A DNA stretch of 64,000 nucleotides from Cavenderia fasciculata. Lineage: Eukaryota; Evosea; Eumycetozoa; Acytosteliales; Cavenderiaceae. The DNA lies in NCBI RefSeq assembly GCF_000203815.1, contig NW_004457729.1, forward strand, positions 2,480,674 to 2,544,673, written 5' to 3'. A program made the translations under genes and the position numbers. Below the pieces are notes generated by a model. It saw only the letters and a list, made by a program, of their open reading frames with translations, had not been told where the DNA came from and did no database searches. Of this stretch, positions 1-10,483 are shown piece by piece (position 1 is the stretch's first letter; every line of letters begins with the position of its first letter).

Positions 1-2320
1 GGAGTTTTATTCATTTCACAACAACCGGTCGATTTTTTTTTGGTTGGTCAATGATCCGTCCATCTCCCTCCTCCTCCTCTTCTATCTTTGGGTTGGTGTG
101 TGTGTCTGTGAAGGTGGTGTTGGTGTTGGTGTGTGGTGCGTGTTACTAAACCCGCTTCTGTCTGTTAAATATATTTATTTACTTACTGATTGATTAAAAA
201 AAGAAAAAAAAGATGGACAGATGGAAATATACTAATACCTATTATAGTCGTAGTTGTGTGTGTGTGTGTATGTGTTTGTGTATGTGTATAATAGATGATG
301 TCAATAATAAAATGTTTTGTTAGTTACTGACTTGTTGTTATTTGTTTTCTGGCAATCTGTTAACTCTATATATATATTTATATATTAATTGTGTCATCTA
401 AATTTAAACTCTTCAATCAATCAATCCATCCATCCATCTATCCATCCAACAATCAATATATAATATAAAAACATATTACTTTTCTTTACGAATAGTCCCC
501 TAGGGTTATCAATGTGTTTGATGTGTGTTTGTTTGTTTGATGGTTGTTGTTAACAATCAATTAAACCAACAAATACTTGTTGTGGTTTGTGTTGTTACAC
601 ATTTTTGTTGCTGTTACTTGCTGCTTGATGGATGGATGGATGGTTGACCGTCACATTTTGGAATTAATCCCAATCATCCAAAGCGCTTTGGGAAATTTGA
701 TGAACAATTCGATCGATTGGTTATCGTCTGAATTGTTTGCGCATGGGGTTTTTAGGTGATTGGAAAGTTTTAACTTTGGATTGGTTTGGTTTGGTTTGGA
801 TGGTTGGGATAGGTGAAAGTGGGAAATATTTGGATTGGTTGCCTTTGATCGGCCTGAACTACCTACCACAAGGTTATGTATATATTTTCATAATATGATA
901 TACTCCACAAAATGAATGGAATAGGAATAAATGAGTGTAGTAATGGAATGAATAATATATATGTATAGACGAACTAAAAATATGTATGATTGATGATAAC
1001 TATGTTTAATGGAGTTCAATAACAATAACAACTAGTAATTAATTAACAATGTATATTTTTGTTTTTGGGCACATTATTAATTTAAATTTGGTAACCATTT
1101 GTTAGCTATCATTAGCAGGCAGTCTGTCAGTAGTCTAAAACATATATTGGTGTGGTTGGGGATCAAGATTACATCAACACAATTATATGTATGTAGAAAG
1201 ACATCGAAATTGACAATGGTGGTGGTGTGGTGGTTGGGTGTGGTGTTTGTTTGATTTTATGGGTTGTCAGATGGATTATGGATTATGGGGAAATACATTG
1301 AAATAATATCCATCCCTCATATCTATCTATCTAGTCGACGACGATAAAAATAGAGATAGCGATGGCGATACAACCAGTAGTAATGGTAATAGTACTTATT
1401 GGTTATACAAAATTGGATCGATGATTTGATTATTATAGTAGTAGCAGTAATTATAGTGTTGACGTGAGATTATATATGAAGTAGTAGTAGTATATGAAGG
1501 GAGGGTAATATCTTCTTATTATTCTGTTACTATTTATGTGATCATCGATGATACTCTCTCTTTCTCTCTCTCTTTTGCTGATAAATTTGGTCAATTTTCA
1601 TTGCAATCAAACTCTTGTCACGTGAAGAAATATCTAGATGAAAGTCTAATCTAATCGATTATGTGGTGATGGATGATCTTGGTCTAACATATATATATAT
1701 TATATATACCTACAAATAAAACTAATAACTAACTAATCCTTATCTATTCTTCTTCTTCTTTATCTCTTTTCTCTCTCTGTTGGTAGTAAAGTAAAGTAAA
1801 GGAGAAAGGTGATAAAAAAAGAATAAAAAATAAATTGGCGACCCCTCACCCAAAAACAACAAACTGATGAGGATAGATTTTTTCAACTGTTTTTAGAAAG
1901 GGTCGTCGGAAAGAGCCTTGTGTGGCTCTTTTTCGATCTTTGCCCACCTCACACACCTTTTCATTCAAAAGATATCTTTTCCCAAAATAAGCCTTGAAAC
2001 AAGCTGCTGAGTTGCGTGACGACCGAAATTTCAATCTTTATCCTTCTTTTCATTGCCAACGGTTTTTATTGTAAAGATTTCTAAGATCTTTTAAAAACTG
2101 TTAATAACTACCAACATTGTGTGAATCCCTACCATTTTGATTTGATTTGATTTGATTGTATTTTTTAAATAAATAGTTTTTGTTTTGTTTTGTTTTGTTT
2201 TTTTTTTTATTATTACGTATAATGATAGGGGGGTTTTTGGGTTTGGGGTTTATTATATTATATTATATTATTATTATTATTATTAATTAATTAATTAATT
2301 ATAATTTCTATTATTTTCTA
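1..2320. other. gene-free region with simple repeats
   Basis: No open frame here has coding character; the few short frames run through TG/GATGG repeats. The stretch holds TG-, TCCA-, TTAT- and GATTT-type simple repeats and poly-A/T runs. It ends at the 3' end of the sulfate transporter gene on the minus strand. The exception is roughly 1840-2045, which is less A/T-rich and can pair with itself; it is listed separately. Confidence 0.7.
1840..2045. other. candidate structured non-coding segment
   Basis: Inside an A/T-rich desert this segment is of higher complexity. It contains a perfect 8-bp hairpin (AAAGAGCC 1910-1917, loop TTGTGT, GGCTCTTT 1924-1931). That hairpin is enclosed by a long-range 7-bp stem (GGTCGTC 1901-1907 with GACGACC 2018-2024). 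A 14-base palindrome (AAAAGATATCTTTT, 1967-1980) lies inside. A 62-codon frame on the minus strand covers the segment but resembles nothing I recognise. Nested pairing would suit an RNA gene, on either strand. I do not recognise a U-snRNA, SRP, RNase P or class I RNA signature, so this is inference only. Confidence 0.3.
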
Positions 2321-4737
2321 TTATTTTGAAATGAAATCATCAGAATCTGGATCAGAATAATCATCCATTCTTAGACCATCAGAGATGATGGCACCTTGAT
2401 CATTGTAATCTTCATCGTCTTCGAAATGATTTTTAGTGGGTGCGCCATCTACAGACGACTGGTTCTCGGGAAGCTTGGCCTCGATGTGTTGCTCGAGGAA
2501 GGTGACAGCCTCAAAGTTGGAGTCAAAGATGAACTGGGGGGTGATAATGTCGTAGAGACCGCTCTTTTTGAATGACTCTTTGATCTTTTCGCTTACTTGT
2601 ACAAATGCCACCTTGACGTTACGCTTGTGGTAGGCTTCTACCATTTCTTGGAGGGTGAGTAGTGCAGAGGCGTCGACGACGGGGATGTTGCAGACGTTGA
2701 TGATGATTGACTGGAGGGGGACGGAGCCGTTACCAGACTCGGAGCCGGCCTTATCCATCATGCGCTCAATCTCGGACAAGAGCTGCTTGAACTGGCCAAT
2801 GTTGGCAAAGTAGAGTACTTCGTCGACACGTACGAGGAGGATACCTTCGATGGGCTCGGCCTCGGGGAACTTGGACACGTCTTTGAAGCGGTTGGTGCCG
2901 GGCACACGACCCAACACCGAGTAGACGTGTGGTGAGGACGAGTGCTTGAGCACGAGGAAGATACACATACCGACCGAGATGAGGATGCCGAGCTCGACCT
3001 CGAGGATGAATGTCGAGAGCAGCGCAATCATGAATTGGATGAGATCGTACCACGAACGTGTCTTCCAGAGGAACACAACTTCGTGCAACTCGAGCAAGCC
3101 AATCGCAGCGACAAAGATGATGGCAGCCATCGTGCAAATGGGTAGATAGGTAAAGAGACGTGTCAAAAAGAGACAGGTAAAGAGCAAAATGTTGGATGTC
3201 AAGAAACCAGAGAGACAAGTACGCGAGCCGGCCATATCCTGAATCGAAGTACGTGGAATTGACGAAAAGACGGGATAACATCTAAAGATGGAACCGAGGA
3301 TGTTGCACGTGCCAAAAGCGACCAACTCACGATTCGAAGAGATCGAGTAGTTGTGCTTGGTGGCCAATGACTTGGAGACGGCAGTTGCTTCGACAAAACC
3401 AACCACCACCATCAAGAATGCTTGTGGTAGGAGTTTTTGCAACTCGTCAAATTGGAGACGTGGGAATCGGGGGACGGGGAAGCCGCCGTCCATTGGACCG
3501 ACGATGAGGACACCCTTCTCGCCTTCATCGAGTCCGAAAAAGAAGGTGATGAGGATCGACCCAACCACACACAACATAATCTCGGGGATGTACTTGGCAT
3601 TGATAAATCCCTTCTTGACGAGACCTTGCTTGACAAAACGCATTGCAAACAAAAAGAATACACAACATACCGACAAGACGATCGTCCTGACGTTGGCATC
3701 ACCAATGTGTGTGATGGCAAAATAAAACTTTTCGTATGGACCCATGTGTCCATGAAACTTGACGCCAATAATCGCATCCAACTGTGAAATGGCAATGATC
3801 AAGGCGACGGCATTGATGAATCCACTCAATACCCAACGCGAAATAATCGAGCCCAAAAAACCAAATTGGAAAATACCAAACAGGAAACTAATAATACCAA
3901 CCAAAAATGCCAATGCATGTGATACCTCTACAACTTCACTATCTGGAAATCCTGCTAAAATAGATCCTAATAAAACTGATAATAATGCTTCTGGTCCAAC
4001 TGCAAGTTGTCTAAAAAGTAGAAAAAGAAGTAGAAAAAGAAAGAAATAAATAAATTAGTATCTATCTTTTCTATTTATCTATTTATCTATATATTTACTT
4101 GCAAGAACCCATAAATGAATAAATAACAAGAGGTAACCAACCAGAATAAAGACCATAGATGGGAGGTAGACCAGCGAGAATGGCATAAGCCAAACCCTGA
4201 GGAACAAGCATAATAGCGACTGTAATGGCAGACAAGATATCTCCAATCGCATCTTGTTTGTTATATGATTTAATCCATTTGAGAATGGGTACGTATCTTG
4301 GAATTCGAAGTGAAACTGCTTTGGCCAATTGCTTGGGATTGGCTAGTTCCTCCTTTGTCAATAAATCTAAATGATCATCTTCTTCTTGTGGTGATAAAAA
4401 GTATGGTGATCTATCATTTGTTGATACATTTAATACTGCATCTAAAAATAATAAAAAGATAATAGAGAGAGTAAGAGAAAAGAGATTAATCATCTGAGGG
4501 TTATATATATATATATATTTATATAGAAGGTTATATATTTATATTTATATTTATATTTATATTTATATTTATATTTATATTTATATTTATATTTATATTT
4601 ATATTATAGAAGGTTATTCTTTTCTTTGTTATCTATCTTATCTATCTATCTATCTATCTTTATCTATTCTTACCATTATCATTTTTAACAGATTGATGAA
4701 TCCATTCTCTAGTATTTTTTAAATGATCACTGTCCAT
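2321..4737 (-). CDS. SulP/SLC26 sulfate (anion) transporter with C-terminal STAS domain
   Basis: Three exons read on the minus strand: 4674-4737, 4099-4441 and 2321-4010, giving 698 residues. The frame is continuous over both junctions; the second rebuilds the SulP signature [12 protein letters not shown]. The N-terminal cytosolic stretch is acidic, followed by the helix segment with [20 protein letters not shown], typical of SulP. Hydrophobic segments continue to about residue 500. The C-terminal part ([20 protein letters not shown]) is a STAS domain, followed by an acidic tail rich in Asp. The family exchanges sulfate or other anions at the plasma membrane or an organelle. The main exon uses C-ending codons, suggesting good expression. 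Intron 1 carries a long TTTATA repeat. The exact anion cannot be told from sequence. Confidence 0.93.
4539..4605. repeat. (TTTATA)n hexamer array in an intron
   Basis: About ten tandem TTTATA units lie within intron 1 of the sulfate transporter gene. A short direct repeat (TATAGAAGGTTAT) flanks the array on both sides, so it may have grown by slippage or unequal exchange. Confidence 0.85.
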
Positions 4738-5397
4738 TTTTTGATTTATGATTAAAAGTTATTTATATGTATGTTCTCTATCTCTTTGATGATTTGATTC
4801 TGATTATAAATATGTTGATGAATAGTAAATCGTAGTAGTAGGTAGTATTATTACAAAAATGTAAAAAAAAAGATTAATTTCTTTTTCTCTCTCTCTTCTT
4901 TTCTGTGTGAAAGAGGGGGGGGTGATGAGTTGAACGAATAAAAAAAAAGATGATTCTCTTTATTACTAGTAGAAATAGAAATAAAGGTTTAGACAATAAA
5001 TAAATAAATAGAAATATATCTTATCTATCTATTGCTATTTGTGTGTGCAGATAATAATAATAATAATAATGGTGTGAGTGTGGACCTTTGGTGGTGTTTA
5101 AGGGGGATTCAAGAAGCTCGTTTTTTTTGAATTATTTTTGTTTTTGTGAGGAGGGGGAGGTCTGAAAACCAGGATCATCCCGACAGAACCATTTGGTGAT
5201 ATGTTTTTTTTGAGCTAGAACTAGAAATATAGATAAATGGAAATGTAAATACAAAAAGGTTTATTTATAACAAATATTATTATTATTATTATTATTATTT
5301 GTGATTCAATAAAAAGAAATGTGAATGATTGTAAATATTTAATATTTAATATACAAAAGGGGGGGGGGGGGGGGTTTGGTTTAACTACTACTGCTAA
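4738..5397. other. intergenic region with a 16-G tract
   Basis: Upstream of the sulfate transporter and downstream of the Crinkler-like gene. It contains A/T-rich simple repeats, an AAT run and a run of 16 guanines at 5359-5374, striking in such A/T-rich DNA. No coding frame or RNA gene seen. Confidence 0.6.
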
Positions 5398-7852
5398 TTA
5401 AGCTTGCTCTAGTGAAGGTGATTCAAGGAAGAATCTAAATGGCTTTGAGATATAATCTAGAAATCCATCTGCTACAATGATAACTTTTCCGTATTGACCA
5501 TTTGTAATTTCTTCGATACCTTTTGTTAACTTTCTGTTTGTTGGGAAAAGGACTATCCAATCATCAATACCATCCAAATCTGTTTGATTGAAGAATCCTT
5601 TGCCAATCGAAGGTAGAACATCAGCATTAAAGTCCAGAGTTTTGTTTTGACGTGTGAATTTGGCATCACCAAAAATCCATGTCCAACGCCAATCATTACC
5701 AATCTTGATCTGTCTGCGTAGTATAAAGTCACAGTGAGATCCACTTGGATTAGATAGAACCGATCCAGTTTCAAGTAGACCTTTGATCACTGTTTTTTGG
5801 TCTTGACTTGAGTTCTCTGGAAATCTTTGAGGTGCTAAATAATGAAATCCACCTTTGAAATAAGAGTATTGAGTTATTATAAATTAGTTAATGAATAGGG
5901 ATATTTTTTGCTAGCAATAATAATATTTACCATTGAGACAATTCATCTGACAAAACTGCATGTCAAAATGTGAAAAGTAAGCATTTCTATAAAACTCTCC
6001 AATCGATGGTTGAATACCAAGAATGGAATAACATTGGCATCTAACGAGATCGTACTTTGCAACAAAATGCTCCCAATGTTCAGGTGATGGAGTGTCAATA
6101 ATATAATTTGCTAGATCTACGATACCCGTTGTACAAAAAGATAACGAGTATGCAAATATAAAGATAAATGGCATTCTCACAATCTGATCTTCCAAAAATA
6201 TGATTCCATCATTTTGTAATTGGGTAAATGCAGGTGCACCATCTGTTGGTGAGAGCATGTTTGAGATGGGATGCTCCGTGATTGCAAATGCCAATAGATG
6301 GAGAAAGTATGGTTGATAGGAGCGAGTAACGGGTATGTAGATCGGAGGAGAGCGACAATTGATTCAAATAGTTGACGAACGGTGGTTTGATAAATGTTTG
6401 GAAGTAGTTGATGTGTAACGTTTGGTCGGCTGATAAGAGATTGATCAGACAGCAAAGATTTTAGAAACAATTCGATGGGTCTTGGCCAGCCGCCCGTAGA
6501 ATCGAGTGCTAAAATCAATGACGTCGGTATTGTTTGGCCAGCCAAGTTTGATTTGGAAATAAAGTCGGCTAGAATAGAGTGAGATTCCCTCTTTGACAAC
6601 AGAGGCAGTGAAACATGTGTGTATGGAAGAGCAGAATCACGGCTGATGATCTGATCGATTGGATCTAGAATGGTTCCAGCAGTAAGAGGAAAAACAAATG
6701 TCTTGTCGATGAGCTGGCCGTTTGTTGGGTCCTTGACGTTGATCATTTCCAGACATAATCCAACCAACTCTAATATCATATGTTTGAGGAATAATCTTCT
6801 AGCGCTATCATCACCAACCTCGGTCAAAGCCTTTTGGAATTCATCCAATGAAATGGTAATCATTAAATCTTGATTTCCAATAGTTTTTCGACAATGATTG
6901 ATGATGATGGAAAGTGCCAAATTTGGTGTGACATCACCTAGTGGAATGATCTTGCTTAGATTCTCTACAAAGAATGGAAACCCTACACCGTGACCACTTG
7001 CAAAGTAGTGGTGCAACATTCTAGTGGCAATGGCTGATTGAGGTGTCTCGGATTGATGTTGCAAAGGTGAGCCATTTCCCAATGTAATGGAAATATTGAC
7101 TTTGGATTTTGGCAAACAAGACTCATCAACGGCATCCAAATAACGGGGTAGTTCTTGAAGTAAACGACTTTTTCCAATACCAGGTGGACCTGCCACCACA
7201 ACAATATTTTGATCAGATTTTAAACTAGAATCTGCCACCTTGTAACGATTTACAATGGTACCAATGATTTTAGTAACTTCATTTGATCTTCCAACAAATG
7301 GTGTAAAACTATAAGTGAGCTAAGGAATGGTTTGGGGCTAAGCAAAAATACCAACATCGAAAAATATTAAACACAGGAGATAACTACAAAATTTGTTTTA
7401 GATTTAGGATATCTATAGGTTTTGCATAAGTGTTCAAGTACATAAGACCCTTTAAATTATTTGAGTGAGTATATGATCTATTGTGTTGTTTTAGACTATG
7501 TTTGAATACATACATTGTGGTTCTACCAATAAAGAAACAAATTTGTTGTGAGAAATAAAAAGACAAATGATTAGAATTTGATTGTGAGAGATTATTTACT
7601 ACTTCCTCTCTACTTACGTTCTTCTGATTGTAGTAATTTCTTTAGATTGATAAGCTTTCCATCAGTGATGGCTTTATCAACGTTGTACTTTTCTTTCATT
7701 TCCTTGTCTTCAAAGAAAGCATAAAAAATCTTATCTCTTGTATTCATGTCTTCTTTAATAAGAAGGTTGGTGATAGCTTCAGCAAGTGCCTCCTCTACTT
7801 TAATCGTAGTAAAGTAGCTCTTTACCTGATCTTTTGTGAGGTCTTGAGACAT
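5398..7852 (-). CDS. Crinkler (CRN)-like protein: header, P-loop NTPase and nuclease-like C-terminus
   Basis: A short first exon (about 80 residues, starting MSQDLTKDQVKSYF) looks like the header domain of dictyostelid CRN-like proteins. After an intron of about 300 nt comes the NTPase part, opening with TPFVGR and a Walker A motif GPPGIGKS. It is followed by the long region usual for the family and a C-terminal segment with GDAK and IIVADGFLDY, compatible with the restriction-enzyme-fold domain of CRN/CR proteins. Such proteins are known as oomycete effectors and, in amoebae, as genes of unknown role, proposed to act in conflict. Several introns are present. Relative to the family's layout the frame seems interrupted about once, so the gene may be a decaying copy; I treat it as a possible fossil. 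It stands alone between transporter genes. Confidence 0.6.
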
Positions 7853-8697
7853 TATTGTTATTGTTCTAACATAATAATAATAATAATAATATTACACATA
7901 TTATGTAAAAGATAAATTATAATATTAATATGTGTGGTCGGACACTTTGCAAGTTTGGTTGGATATGAACATTTAAAAGTTAATTTATTAATTCAACAAA
8001 AAATTAAGCATCAAATATAAAATTCAAATATGATTAGATTGATAAAGATAGATTTTTATTCTAATCATCATTGAAATGTTTACAAAAGAGTAGGATCTTT
8101 TGTTTGTTTTTTTGGTAGTGGGATTTTCTGGTTGGAAAATTTATTTATTTTCCAAAACCAACCACCCTACTCTACTCTTTACAAAAAAAAAGGTAGTATG
8201 ATATGATATATACTCGATCGTATCATTTACCAACTTCCGAATAAATTGATTTAGAAAATTATTTAATTTCTATTCTCTACGATTTAGAGCATAAGATGTT
8301 CACACCATATAATAGTCTCTAGAGAGAGAGAGATGGTGTGTGAGTGTGTATATACGATTGTTTGTCATTGTTGTGGTAGACCACCACCCTACTCCCCCTA
8401 CCACTCACCACCTCCACCACTACGGCGATTGTCGTAGTCCACACTAGATAGATAGACTATTGTTATTGTTATTAACAATCGACTCCACAATCTATTCCAT
8501 TCCATTCGATACATCTATTGTTAATTATTATTATTATTTAGTTTATATTTATATATCTCTTTTCCTATTTTTTTTATATCTACAATACTTAGTAATATAT
8601 ATATATATATAGAGATATTATTTGGAATAATATTTTACATAACTGTCATCGTAGTCGTATCAACAACTAAGCTAATTATTAATAACTTTCAACAACC
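7853..8697. other. intergenic region upstream of the aquaporin gene, with hairpins
   Basis: A divergent promoter region between the CRN-like gene (-) and the aquaporin gene (+). It contains a long imperfect hairpin (8081-8185, listed separately). A short hairpin also lies at 8419-8438 (ACTACG, 8-nt loop, CGTAGT), in a C-rich stretch unusual here. No coding frame seen. Confidence 0.6.
8081..8185. repeat. long imperfect inverted repeat (hairpin)
   Basis: The two arms share TACAAAAGAGTAGG on the left and CCTACTCTACTCTTTACA on the right. The inner arms are TGGTTGGAAAAT (8129-8140) and ATTTTCC-AA-AACCA (8147-8160), separated by 6 nt. The whole could fold as one stem of roughly 100 nt with bulges. 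It might be a MITE-like remnant, a structured transcript or a chance feature; no target-site duplication was identified. Confidence 0.5.
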
Positions 8698-9643
8698 ATG
8701 GCATTCCTACGGTTTTTAACATATGATCCTGTAAGGGATCCATCAAAGATGAAGGTTAGAGTGCCACAAAAGACATTCCCAACCAAAATTGTAAAGGGTT
8801 TGCTTGCCGAGCTTATTGGCACTCTGTTCCTTGTATTCTTTTGTGGTGGTTCTGTCACTGCAGCCTTTTACTTCCCAGATGGTGATCCCGCTGCCAGAAT
8901 CCTCCTCATTGCCACCATCCAAGGTTTTGCCTTGGCTGCTATCATCTATGCCATCTCTGGTGTATCTGGTTGCAACTTGAACCCCGCCATCACCGTTGCC
9001 AATCTTTTGTCGGGCAGAACCGGTTTCATCAATGCTCTTGCCTACATTATCGGTCAAGTAATTGGATGTATTGCCGGTGCAGGTATCCTCTACGCCTGCA
9101 TTGAATGGAGATACCAAATGCGTCTAGGTAACACTCGTCTCGGAGACGGTATTCCAGCCGGTAACGGTTTCCTCATGGAATTATTCACCACTTGTCTCTT
9201 GTGTCTTGTTGTACTCGGTACATCTGTATTCAATGTTTGGGATCGTAGATTAAATAGAATTGTATGTAATCATAAATATAACCATATATATAAGATCTAT
9301 CTATATATATATATTGACCCATCTTTCTTTTACTTTCTATTTCTATTTCTATTTCTATTTCTTTTAGGCACCATTTGCAATTGGTATGACTTTGTTTGCA
9401 GGTGTTGCAGTTGCCAATCCATTCACTGGTGGTTCACTCAACCCAGTTAGAACCTTGGGTCCATCCATCATCTCTGGTACCTGGGCCAACGCCTGGATCT
9501 ACTGGGCCGGTCCACTCATCGGAGGTGTCTTGGCTGCTTTCATATTCAGAGTATTGTTGCAAGAAAGATTCGATGTCATCGATAAACCAGGTTACGTTCC
9601 ATTTGACTTTACCTCTTTCAAGGGTGATATGCAAACCTATTAA
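8698..9643 (+). CDS. aquaporin (MIP family water/glycerol channel)
   Basis: Two exons, 8698-9261 and 9368-9643, give 279 residues, normal for the family. The first half-helix motif NPA is at 95-97 (GCNLNPAIT). The second is NPV at 213-215 (GGSLNPVRTLGPS), followed by the selectivity-filter arginine R216. Six hydrophobic segments are visible between residues 35 and 260; the termini are cytosolic. The role is passive flow of water or small solutes across the plasma or contractile-vacuole membrane. C-ending codons suggest good expression. The only oddity is Val for Ala in the second motif, known in some aquaporins. Whether it carries water or glycerol cannot be read from the sequence. Confidence 0.95.
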
Positions 9644-10483
9644 ACATGTCTAATTCAAATGATCACATACATCCATACATACATGTTTTAATAATAATAA
9701 TGTGTACTAGTTATTACATTCATCTACAATAATAAAAAACAATAAATAAAAAACAAACAAATAAAAAACATAATAATTATTCTAGAAAGTATTGTCTTTT
9801 GTATTTTGTACAAAGTAAAAAAGTATTCTTCCTCGTTTCTTGAAAAATGAACAAACAACACGTAATTAAGTTTATTATTATTCAAAGATGGAGGGAGTGG
9901 TCTCAAAGCCTGATCATCTCATCGTGTCATGTGATTAAATTTTATTTTTTTTAGATTTTTTTTCAAGTTGGAGCTGGTTGCGAAGTGGTACAACTCCAAT
10001 GCGTCGAATCACACCACCATTATTATTAAAATAGAAGATAAATATATACATACATATAAAGAGATAAAGAGAGAGAGAAAGAAAAAAAAGAGATAGATAA
10101 AATTTTTATTATTTAATTTAAAAAAAATATAAAAATAAAAAACGTAAAGGACCTTTGTTTAATTTAAAGGACTTTAAATAATCTTATCACTTCCTTTCCT
10201 TCCCCCTACCCAATCACAAACAAAAAAAAAAAAAAAACTAAAAGTACCTATCATATCGATCCGATCGTTTTTTTATCAACTTAACTAATTTTGTTGGTTT
10301 TTTAAAAAACATATAAAAAAAACAGACGGAACATAAGGGTTGAATCAAATCAATTTAAAACAACAATCTATTACCATTACTATTACTACTACTACTACTA
10401 CTACAAATCTAATCTACTTTGATACTACTACTACTACTACTATTGTGTGTTGAAATTTGATTAGAAGAAGAGAAGAAACAAAA
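9644..10483. other. intergenic region upstream of AMP deaminase
   Basis: Holds poly-A/T and CTA/ACT repeats and a small hairpin (TTGGAG 9968-9973 with CTCCAA 9994-9999, 20-nt loop). No class I RNA motif, tRNA or coding frame found. The CTA repeat at about 10378-10440 lies directly before the AMP deaminase start and is probably its 5' leader. Confidence 0.55.

Noticed and set aside
1252-1265. DUSE-like AACCCATAAAA on the minus strand, promoter element of dictyostelid small RNAs
   Set aside because: The sequence about 60 nt downstream shows no class I RNA stem or CCTTACAGCAA-type motif, and one 8-base match is expected by chance.
3351-3787. Plus-strand frames within the sulfate transporter
   Set aside because: Antisense shadows caused by the GC-biased third positions of the real exon.
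7384-7566. 60-codon frame in the large CRN-like intron
   Set aside because: A/T-rich, no similarity, bounded by good splice sites of the host gene.
9961-10000. GTTGGAG..CTCCAA hairpin as a class I RNA
   Set aside because: No DUSE upstream and no conserved 11-nt motif.
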